DNA of 9,242 bases. Origin: CAZBBB01 sp964490005 (GTDB lineage Bacteria; Planctomycetota; B15-G4). A model generated the notes under the pieces. The model ran no database searches. It saw nothing but the letters and a program-made list of their open reading frames with translations, and had not been told where the DNA came from. Below, piece by piece: positions 1-5,304 of the stretch (within the stretch, counting starts at the first letter, position 1; the number at the start of each line of letters is the position of its first letter). The translations under genes were made by a program, and so were the position numbers. Location of the stretch: NCBI GenBank assembly GCA_964490005.1, contig CAZBBB010000118.1, forward strand, positions 1-9,242. The letters run 5' to 3'.

Positions 1-789
1 CGCTGCGCCCGGCGCCGGTCCGCGGCCCGCGCCGGGCGCCGCGCCGGGCTTGGCCGGCTCGGCCTCGAGCGAGGCGCGGATCTCGTTGGCCGACCAGCGG
101 CCGTCCTTGCCTTCGTCGTTCGCGTCGAAGAAGGACAGCAGTTCGGCGTTGCCGATCAGGCCGTCGCCGTTGCTGTCGGCCGACTTCACGAGCACGCCGA
201 AGGGGTCGCGCTGCCCGATGAGTTCGGCCACGAAGGGCGGCGCGGCGCGGCCCGCCAGCGCGGCCACCGTCGGAGCGAACTCCGCGCGGCTGATCTGGCC
301 GTTCTTGTCGACGTCGAGGGTCGCGAGGCGGTGCTCGAAGGTCGGCCGATTGAGCGTGGGCGGCGAATCGGGCAGGCCGCGCAAGTGCAGCATGATCACG
401 GCGCGCGCGGCGGCGATCTGCCGCTTGGCGGCGAGCGCGTAGTCGGCGGCGCTGATCACGCCGTCGCCGTCGACGTCGAGCGCCAGAAACTGCGCCTTGT
501 CGCCGCCGTGCTCGGCAGGCGTGATGCGCCCGTTGCCGTCCTTGTCGAGGCGCTTGGCGAGGTCGTCCCACGAGGCCTCCTTCGCCTTCGGCGCGGCCTG
601 CGCGGCGGCGCCCTCGACGGGCTTGGCCGGCTTCTCCGGCTTGTCGGCGCGCGGGGCGGAAGGCGGCGCGGGCGCCGGCTCGGCCTGCTGGCCGGCGAGC
701 GACGGAGAGGCGAGCAGCAACGCGCTCGCCAGGGCCGCGCCGCGCAACGCGTTCCGCGCGGGGCCGATGAAAGGGACTCGTGCACGCAT
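1..789 (-). CDS. Secreted EF-hand protein (3' end outside window)
   Basis: Probable exported calcium-binding protein; no enzymatic domain is visible in the 263 residues present. The ATG at 789 is preceded by AGGAG (797-801) with a 7-nt spacer. Residues 1-32 form a Sec-type signal peptide: basic N-terminus, hydrophobic ALASALLLA core, cleavage likely after SLA. A Pro/Ala/Lys-rich linker covers about 35-72. Then come canonical 12-residue EF loops at 82-93 (DKDGNGRITPAE), 105-116 (DVDGDGVISAAD), 159-170 (DVDKNGQISRAE) and 205-216 (DSNGDGLIGNAE). A fifth, enlarged loop begins at D222 (DANDEGKDGRWSANE). From about 245 the chain is again Pro/Gly/Ala-rich and it is still open at the window edge. The gene starts 47 bp downstream of the methyltransferase stop on the same strand, so it is probably the last gene of that operon. 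Secreted multi-EF-hand proteins of this kind are common in Planctomycetota. The physiological role is unknown. Confidence 0.85.
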   Translation of the reverse strand, partial: MRARVPFIGPARNALRGAALASALLLASPSLAGQQAEPAPAPPSAPRADKPEKPAKPVEGAAAQAAPKAKEASWDDLAKRLDKDGNGRITPAEHGGDKAQFLALDVDGDGVISAADYALAAKRQIAAARAVIMLHLRGLPDSPPTLNRPTFEHRLATLDVDKNGQISRAEFAPTVAALAGRAAPPFVAELIGQRDPFGVLVKSADSNGDGLIGNAELLSFFDANDEGKDGRWSANEIRASLEAEPAKPGAAPGAGRGPAPGAA

Positions 790-836
790 GGTCGATCTCC
801 TGGCAGGCGAACCCGGTGCGTGGCGCGCGCGAGCCT

Positions 837-1670
837 TCAGGTGACGGGCCGTTCGCCGACGGCCCAGCTCATCGCGAACCACAGGGCCGCGTCCGGCCGT
901 TCGCGCCAGCGCGAAAGCTCGTCCAGCCCGGCCACGATGGTAGCGGAAGGCGTGCCGCCCGTGTGCAAGGCCGCCTGCGCCCCGACGAGGATGGCCGCGA
1001 GGTTGTCGAGCAGGGGGGCAAAGCTCGGCTGGCCGCGGCAGGCACCGAAGAAGATCCAGTCGCAGGCCCGCGGGACCAGACCCGCGCCGTGCAGCAGCGC
1101 GACCAGCTTGCGGCCCACCAGCGGGTCGTTGCCGGCCGGTTCGTAGGCGCGCCAGTAGGCGCGCCACAGAGCGTCGACGGCCGGGGCCGCCGGCCACAGG
1201 CGCAGGATCTCGTGGTCGTCGTCGGCGAGCACGACGCGTCCGCCCGGGCGCACCGCGCGCCCCAGCGCGCCCACGATCGCCGGCGGGTCGCGCACGTGTT
1301 CGAGCAGGAAGCGCGCGTGCGCCACGTCGAAGCGGCCGTGCAGGTCGTCGAGCGGCAGGCGCGGCGCCTCTCCCTGGCGGAAGTCGACCAGTTCCTCCTC
1401 GCCGTCGAGCGCGGCCAGCCGGCGCGCGGTCGCGAGCTGCTCGGCGTCGCGTTCGACCGCGACGACGCGCCCGGAGGGCCCGACGGCGCGCGCCATCTCG
1501 CGCGCCAGCAGTCCGATGCCCGCGCCGCACTCGAGCACGCGCTCGCCGGGCCGCAGCGCGAGACGCGCCAGGCACGGCGGGTTGAGCACCGAGTTCATCA
1601 GCGCGAGGCGCGACTGCTCGACCGGGCTCGTCCCGTGGATGTAGGTCGATGGCGCGTCTCTGCCCGTCAT
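837..1670 (-). CDS. Class I SAM-dependent methyltransferase
   Basis: A 277-residue cytoplasmic methyltransferase of unknown substrate. The Rossmann core is clear: motif I VLECGAGIGLLAREMA (about 45-60), the acidic ribose-binding residue at the end of strand 2 in VVAVERD (about 69-75), FDVAHARFLLEHV (about 114-126) for the strand 4 region, and the post-core RPGGRVVLADDD (about 141-152). The N-terminal segment YIHGTSPVEQSRLALMNSVLN is typical of a family of generic methyltransferase-domain proteins in which this cap precedes the SAM fold. The ATG at 1668-1670 overlaps the stop of the upstream DUF1028 gene as ATGA, so the two are very probably translationally coupled. The same frame stays open far upstream on this strand, but that part is the GC-rich shadow of the DUF1028 gene and has no protein-like content. 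Nothing here identifies the methyl acceptor; small molecule, lipid and quinone are all possible. Confidence 0.85.
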   Translation of the reverse strand: MTGRDAPSTYIHGTSPVEQSRLALMNSVLNPPCLARLALRPGERVLECGAGIGLLAREMARAVGPSGRVVAVERDAEQLATARRLAALDGEEELVDFRQGEAPRLPLDDLHGRFDVAHARFLLEHVRDPPAIVGALGRAVRPGGRVVLADDDHEILRLWPAAPAVDALWRAYWRAYEPAGNDPLVGRKLVALLHGAGLVPRACDWIFFGACRGQPSFAPLLDNLAAILVGAQAALHTGGTPSATIVAGLDELSRWRERPDAALWFAMSWAVGERPVT

Positions 1671-2734
1671 CGACCGGCGGCCGCGAGGCGGTCGAGCAGG
1701 GCCGGGTCGTCGGGCAGCAGGCCCGCGCGCGGAAGTCGGGCGATGAGGTCGCGCAGGCGCGGCTCGGCGTCGAAGGCCGAGGCCAGCAGCGGCAGCGCCT
1801 GCTCGACGCGGCCGAGTCGCGCGAGATTCACGCCGGCCCAGAAGCCGGCCTCGTAGACCTCCGGCGCCAGGGCGCGGGCGCGGTCGTAGTGGGCCAGAGC
1901 GCCCGCGACGTCGTCGTGCTCGAGGGCCAGATCGCCGTCGTTCATCGCCGCGTAGGCCTCCGACAGGCGCAGCAGGCGGCGCAATTCGCGCAGCGGGTCG
2001 GGGTGGTCCTCGACGCGCAGATCGACGAGGCGGTCGGCCCAGGGTCGGCCGCTCGGCGTGCCGGCCACGACGAGCAGCGCCGCCGACTGGCGGCCGCGGA
2101 TGTCGCCACCCTCGTCCTCGGCGGCCTGCAGCGCGGCGAGCAGGCGCTGCGCGAGCGACCCTTTGGCGGCCTCGAAGGCGGCCGCCATCGCCGGCCAGAC
2201 GCTGCCCTGCTCCATGAGATTGGCCTGCACGGAGTACTGCGCGCCGAGCTGGTGGCCGGCGGCCGCGATGCAGCGCGCGCCGGTGTGCGCGGCGACGGCG
2301 CCCTGCGCGTCGATCAGCGCGACCTGGCGCACGTCGCGGCCCGCGTCGGCGGCGAGCAGCGCGGCGAGCGCGTCGGGCGCCGCCACGCCGTCGGCCATGA
2401 GCGCCAGTCCCTCGGGCCCGTACTCGACGCGCACGAAGGACTGCGTCGCGATCGCGCCGACCCCCGACTGCGCCCAGGGCACGATCGGCCCGACCGAGAA
2501 CCAGTGGCTCTGGACGGCGACGCCCAGCTCGCCGGTCGCGGGGTCGCGCGCGACGATCGAGTAGGTCGCGACGGGGCGGGCGGGCGGGGCCGGCGCGTCG
2601 GGCGGGGCGATCGACGGCGGGCCGGCGAGCGGCGCGGCGCGCGGACCCGACGACGCGGGGGGGCCTGCCGGTGCCTGACAAGCCGCGAGCAGCAGCGCGG
2701 CCAGGGCCGTGCCGGCGACGTGGGCCGGTTTCAT
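1667..2734 (-). CDS. DUF1028 (Ntn-hydrolase-like) lipoprotein with C-terminal TPR-like region
   Basis: A 355-residue protein. Residues 1-19 are a lipoprotein signal (MKPAHV, hydrophobic stretch, lipobox LAAC with Cys19). Residues 20-56 are a Pro/Ala-rich linker. Residues 57-256 match the DUF1028 family (COG3342, assigned to the Ntn-hydrolase superfamily): TYSIVARDPATGELGVAV, VPWAQSGVGAIATQ, YGPEGLALM, GGDIRGRQSAALLVV and VDLRVEDHPDPLRELRRLL. Residues 257-355 look like helical TPR or the short helical domain often found at the end of DUF1028 proteins (GDLALEHDDVAGALAHYDRA, then GFWAGVNLARLGRVEQALPLL). The start at 2734 was chosen because it gives a clean lipobox; AGAGGAG lies at 2747-2753, 12 nt upstream. 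An alternative ATG at 2842 would bury the signal. First gene of the minus-strand operon and coupled to the methyltransferase. The family's substrate is not established; a peptidase- or amidase-like role at the membrane is inference. Confidence 0.85.
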   Translation of the reverse strand: MKPAHVAGTALAALLLAACQAPAGPPASSGPRAAPLAGPPSIAPPDAPAPPARPVATYSIVARDPATGELGVAVQSHWFSVGPIVPWAQSGVGAIATQSFVRVEYGPEGLALMADGVAAPDALAALLAADAGRDVRQVALIDAQGAVAAHTGARCIAAAGHQLGAQYSVQANLMEQGSVWPAMAAAFEAAKGSLAQRLLAALQAAEDEGGDIRGRQSAALLVVAGTPSGRPWADRLVDLRVEDHPDPLRELRRLLRLSEAYAAMNDGDLALEHDDVAGALAHYDRARALAPEVYEAGFWAGVNLARLGRVEQALPLLASAFDAEPRLRDLIARLPRAGLLPDDPALLDRLAAAGR

Positions 2735-2834
2735 CGGGGGATTGCGCTCCTCTTGGCAGGCTTGCCGCGTCGTCGGGGGGGCGAGCGGCACGCGCGGTCC
2801 GGCCAGTATCGCCGCGGCGGCGGCGAGCCGTCGA

Positions 2835-2863
2835 TTGACCATCCGGGGGGCATGCCGTAGCGT
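2835..2863 (+). promoter_or_regulatory. Candidate promoter for the sigma-factor operon
   Basis: TTGACC (2835-2840, 5 of 6 to TTGACA) is followed after 17 nt by TAGCGT (2858-2863, only 3 of 6 to TATAAT). Spacing is ideal but the -10 is weak. The predicted leader would be about 88 nt. The operon could equally use a promoter recognised by its own sigma factor, whose consensus is unknown. Confidence 0.25.
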
Positions 2864-2942
2864 TTTCGCCTGCAGGGCCGGCTCTCTCCGCTCGGGAACG
2901 GGGGCGCCACCCTGCCATGCGGGCTCGTGCGCCCGCCGGCAC

Positions 2943-2949
2943 GGAGGAG
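2943..2949 (+). promoter_or_regulatory. Shine-Dalgarno that fixes the TTG start of the sigma factor
   Basis: GGAGGAG lies 8 nt before TTG at 2958-2960. No ATG or GTG with a comparable ribosome binding site is found near the point where the protein begins to look like a real sigma factor. An upstream in-frame ATG at 2709 would add about 83 residues of low-complexity Arg/Ala/Cys sequence that overlaps the divergent gene's start. Confidence 0.75.
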
Positions 2950-2957
2950 CGGCAGCG

Positions 2958-3692
2958 TTGCAGCCGGACGTCCTGGGCAAACGGCTACGCGAGGTCCTGG
3001 GCGCCGACGCTCCCAAGTCCTTCGACCCCGAGGACGAAACCCTCGTGGAGGCCGTCGCGCGGCTGCTGCTGGTGCGCTTTCATCGCGAGAACCACTATCC
3101 GACCTTCGAACTCCTCGTCGAGGCCACGGCGCCGATCATGAAGCGCGAAGCGATGGGCGTGACGCGGCGGGTCGGGCTCGCGGTCGATCCGGCGCAACTC
3201 GTGTCCAACTGCCTCGGGCGCATGTACGTCGACGTGCGCCAGCCTTCGCCGATCTGCCAAGACTTCCTCGCCGAGGTGCGCGCCTCGATGGAGGCCGACG
3301 CGCGGGCGCTGGTCGAGAAGCTGGCGCGCACCGCGCACATCGACGGCGTGCTCGAGGCGGCGCGCGAGACCGACCCGACGGCCGGGATCGCGACGAGCTT
3401 CTCGTCGATCGTGAGCTTCGCGTTCCATCGCCTGACCCTCGAGGACCGGCGCCTGCTGCTGGCGCGCGACGTCGACAACCTGCCCTACGAGCAGATCGCC
3501 GAGATGTTCGGCATCTACCAGGACGAGATCGAGGAGCGCCTGCTGCGCGCGCGCGGCCGGCTCTCCAAGCGCATCGCCAACGTGTTCATGGCCTCCACGC
3601 TCGAGGACGACTTCGAGGACGAGGATGACGAGGACCAGGGCCCGCACCCGCCGCACGGCCCGCGCCCGCCGCACGAAGGGGGGCTGCGATGA
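2958..3692 (+). CDS. Sigma-70-family (ECF-like) RNA polymerase sigma factor
   Basis: A 244-residue protein from a TTG start. Region 4 is the clearest part, about 155-206: LTLEDRRLLLARDVDNLPYEQIAEMFGIYQDEIEERLLRARGRL has the helix-turn-helix form that contacts the -35 element. The N-terminal half, about 45-95 (YPTFELLVEATAPIMKRE, then DPAQLVSNCLGRMYVDV), sits where region 2 should be. It is divergent and lacks the usual D-x-x-Q-E-x-F signature, so the -10 contacts are uncertain. Past region 4 there is a strongly acidic tail (215-226, LEDDFEDEDDED), followed by HPPHGPRPPHE (about 230-240). The stop overlaps the next gene's ATG (ATGA), the classic sigma/anti-sigma arrangement. That context and region 4 together support the call. 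The target genes are unknown but may include the operon itself. Confidence 0.8.
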   Translation: MQPDVLGKRLREVLGADAPKSFDPEDETLVEAVARLLLVRFHRENHYPTFELLVEATAPIMKREAMGVTRRVGLAVDPAQLVSNCLGRMYVDVRQPSPICQDFLAEVRASMEADARALVEKLARTAHIDGVLEAARETDPTAGIATSFSSIVSFAFHRLTLEDRRLLLARDVDNLPYEQIAEMFGIYQDEIEERLLRARGRLSKRIANVFMASTLEDDFEDEDDEDQGPHPPHGPRPPHEGGLR

Positions 3693-4645
3693 GCGCGGAA
3701 CACGAGCGGCGCGCCTGCGACCTGCCGGCCGGCGAATTGCAGCGGGCCTTCGACAAGGAATCCACGACCTCCAACGTGGCCGCGCACGTCACCTCGTGCG
3801 AACCCTGCAGCGGGTCCCTCAATGTCCTCCAGACGCAGCGCGACGCCGTGCGTTACCTCACGACGGAACAGACCGCCGCCGCCCGCCGCACGGCCGTCGA
3901 GTTCGTCCTCTCCCAGTCCGCCACCGCCGGCCGCCAGAAACTCGCCGACCTGCTCTACGAGCTCGAGAAGGCCCTGTTTCAGCTTGTGCCGCCTGCACAG
4001 GCACGGTGGGATCCTTGGACGAACCCCCGCCCCGCAGGCTTGGTTCTCGGAGAGGTTGTTCGGACTCAGTCGCGCCTTGTCGGTGCGGGTCACGCGCCTC
4101 GTTCAGAGGTTGCGGTTGCTTCGCGCGACTTTGATGACTCGGGGCGCGCACTACGTGCCTGCTTCAATTGCTTGGAGACGCTTCGCGGCATTGAAGGTGA
4201 GTCAGATCGGTACGTCGCTGGCTTCGCGCAAGCCGCAATCGCCGACGGTCGACCGCTTGATGCTGAACGTGCACTCAGAGGCATTCTTTCGCGACCCAGC
4301 TCCCAATCAATGCAGCAGTTGGCGAAGCGAAACATCGTACTCGCCCTCATTCACCAACATCGGTTCCCTGATGCTGCGTCATTCGCAGAGGATGCGCTGA
4401 AGTCGGCTCCAAGCGATTCGCGGCTTCTCTACAACTATGCCGTCTCGCTGGCTTGGCTGGATCGTAGGCAGGAGTTTGATGGGGTTTGTTCGAGGCTCGC
4501 GGAGCAAGTTGGCCGCGATCCGAGTTCTCGGCTCTCTTCGGTGATCAAGCACCAAGCCGGAACGCTGGCTGGCCGCCTTGGGACGACGCGGGAAAGTGTG
4601 CTGTCGGCCTTCGGGATCTCACCGCCGACGACAGGGACTGGGTAG
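3689..4645 (+). CDS. Anti-sigma-like zinc-finger protein with TPR-like C-terminus
   Basis: A 318-residue protein, probable controller of the sigma factor with which it overlaps by ATGA. Residues 30-43 contain H33-x3-C37-x2-C40 (AAHVTSCEPC), the zinc-binding anti-sigma (zf-HC2) signature; C10 or H5 could be the fourth ligand. Residues 60-96 are a helical segment (AARRTAVEFVLSQS, then LADLLYELEKAL). About 175-270 looks like two or three TPR-type helical hairpins: YVAGFAQAAIADGRPLDAER, RNIVLALIHQHRFPDAASFA and LLYNYAVSLAWLDRRQEF. No membrane segment is seen, so it is probably cytoplasmic, unlike membrane-spanning anti-sigmas. By hand count, codons 1-96 have 8 ending in A/T, whereas about 90 of the remaining 222 do. 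The C-terminal two thirds therefore differ in base use from the N-terminal domain. The function is inferred from motif and position. Confidence 0.75.
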   Translation: MSAEHERRACDLPAGELQRAFDKESTTSNVAAHVTSCEPCSGSLNVLQTQRDAVRYLTTEQTAAARRTAVEFVLSQSATAGRQKLADLLYELEKALFQLVPPAQARWDPWTNPRPAGLVLGEVVRTQSRLVGAGHAPRSEVAVASRDFDDSGRALRACFNCLETLRGIEGESDRYVAGFAQAAIADGRPLDAERALRGILSRPSSQSMQQLAKRNIVLALIHQHRFPDAASFAEDALKSAPSDSRLLYNYAVSLAWLDRRQEFDGVCSRLAEQVGRDPSSRLSSVIKHQAGTLAGRLGTTRESVLSAFGISPPTTGTG

Positions 4646-4968
4646 TGACAGCCCTCGGTGACGGAATGAGGCACGAACGAAACACCGCAATGGCTTCGCG
4701 CTTGGTTGGCAGCGTGTTGGCGGTGTTGACGTTTCTCGCAGGGATCTGTCCAGGTCGCGATCTGAAGCTCGATCCGGGCGGAGTTGGGGATCAGCCATAT
4801 GTCGGCGGCCCGAGCGGGGCGACGAGCCCGATTCTCGTGCAGGAGACGGACGGGGTGCTGGTGACGGCACAGGGTGTTCCGGTCCCGAGGGCGCTCGTGG
4901 TGGTCGACACGGCGAACAGCAATGCATTGATGTCGTGCATGACCGACGATAACGGCCGTTTCGAATTT
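3977..4968. other. Block of atypical codon use spanning two genes
   Basis: Codons ending in A or T jump from 8 of 96 before 3977 to about 40% in the rest of the anti-sigma gene. They make up about 27 of the first 101 codons of the next gene, then none of its final 33 sense codons (from 4969). Rare-looking codons such as AGA, CTA, GTA and CGA cluster here and are scarce elsewhere in the window. Reading frames run intact through both edges. No direct repeats, inverted ends or integrase accompany the block, so it does not look like an inserted element. Possible explanations are replacement by homologous recombination with a lower-GC relative, relaxed selection, or a metagenome assembly join. Confidence 0.65.
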
Positions 4969-5070
4969 GTCCTCGTGAGCGGCCCGACCTGGCTGCTGTC
5001 GGTGCCCTACGAGGGCGTCTTCGACGTGCCCTTCGCCGCGGGCGACTCGCTCGTCGTGGTCGTCCCCTGA
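4666..5070 (+). CDS. Small exported protein with carboxypeptidase-regulatory-like domain
   Basis: A 134-residue protein from the ATG at 4666. Residues 1-14 are polar and basic, 14-29 are hydrophobic (VGSVLAVLTFLAGICP), and this looks like a signal peptide or anchor. It is not a good lipobox, because A-G-I precedes the Cys. Residues about 55-134 form a beta-rich domain of the CarboxypepD_reg/transthyretin-like type: GVLVTAQGVPVPRALVVVDT, then MTDDNGRFEFVLVSG, then WLLSVPYEGVF. This is the 'G.PV..A.V....T.DDNGRF.F' pattern. The start is uncertain. GTG at 4645 touches the upstream stop (TAGTG), and ATG at 4690 would shorten the basic N-region; none has a strong Shine-Dalgarno. The gene follows the anti-sigma gene by 20 bp and is probably co-transcribed. 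Such folds usually mediate binding or stability at the cell surface. A partner or output role for the sigma system is inference. Confidence 0.7.
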   Translation: MRHERNTAMASRLVGSVLAVLTFLAGICPGRDLKLDPGGVGDQPYVGGPSGATSPILVQETDGVLVTAQGVPVPRALVVVDTANSNALMSCMTDDNGRFEFVLVSGPTWLLSVPYEGVFDVPFAAGDSLVVVVP

Positions 5071-5098
5071 CGCCGCGCGGCGGTCGCGGTTCGAATCG

Positions 5099-5125
5099 GC
5101 CCGCACAGCCCGCTCAGCCCGCACG
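5099..5125. repeat. Three-copy 9-bp tandem repeat
   Basis: GCCCGCACA, GCCCGCTCA and GCCCGCACG stand head to tail, each later copy differing from the first by one base. The repeat lies 29 bp after the stop of the exported protein gene. It may be slippage in GC-rich sequence or a small cluster of binding sites; there is no evidence to choose. Confidence 0.5.
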
Positions 5126-5277
5126 GTGCTCTCGACCCGCGCGCACGCGGTCCACGTGGCCCACGCGGCAAGCGCGGCCGGTGGCATGAGGCCTGCGGGA
5201 GGCGCCGCGGCCTTCGGTACACTCGCGGCGCGTCGTCGCGGGCAGGTCGCGGCGCAGACGGTGACCCCGGAGGACCG

Positions 5278-5292
5278 GCCCGACGTTCGGGC
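5278..5292 (+). promoter_or_regulatory. Hairpin just upstream of the OPT ribosome binding site
   Basis: GCCCGA (5278-5283), CGT loop, TCGGGC (5287-5292): a perfect 6-bp GC-rich stem. It ends 2 nt before GGGAGG (5295-5300), which serves the ATG at 5305 with a short 4-nt spacer. In mRNA the stem could affect ribosome access; as DNA it could be an operator half-site pair. Confidence 0.35.
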
Positions 5293-5304
5293 TCGGGAGG
5301 CGGC

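Larger units (their letters stand above)
2735..2957. other. Divergent intergenic region between the lipoprotein operon and the sigma operon
   Basis: A 223-bp gap separates two divergent starts, so promoters for both directions should lie here. It is GC-rich with several G runs (for example 2775-2781 and 2845-2850). One candidate forward promoter is listed separately. No convincing reverse -35/-10 pair, no strong palindrome and no conserved small ORF were seen. Confidence 0.6.
5071..5304. other. Intergenic region before the OPT transporter
   Basis: A 234-bp gap with no convincing gene. A perfect 12-bp palindrome (CGCCGCGCGGCG, 5071-5082) directly follows the upstream stop but has no T-run, so it is at best a weak terminator. 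A 9-bp tandem repeat (5099-5125) and a hairpin near the transporter's ribosome binding site are listed separately. TACACT at 5218-5223 resembles a -10 (4 of 6), but no matching -35 lies upstream of it. A promoter for the transporter is expected here and cannot be placed with confidence. Confidence 0.55.

Noticed and set aside
837..2942. A 701-codon minus-strand open frame that includes the methyltransferase
   Set aside because: Only the last 277 codons look like protein. The earlier part is Arg/Ala/Pro-rich, lies opposite or out of frame with the DUF1028 gene, and results from the scarcity of stop codons at high GC.
2709..2957. N-terminal extension of the sigma factor to an upstream ATG
   Set aside because: It would overlap the start of the divergent lipoprotein gene and adds low-complexity residues. 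The TTG at 2958 has GGAGGAG at 8 nt.
3977..4968. Reading the atypical block as a mobile element insertion
   Set aside because: No transposase, integrase, terminal inverted repeat or target duplication is visible, and both reading frames pass through the edges intact.
5088..5097. GGTTCGAATC resembling a tRNA T-loop
   Set aside because: The flanking bases do not form a T-stem, and upstream sequence is coding, so no acceptor, D or anticodon arm can be drawn.
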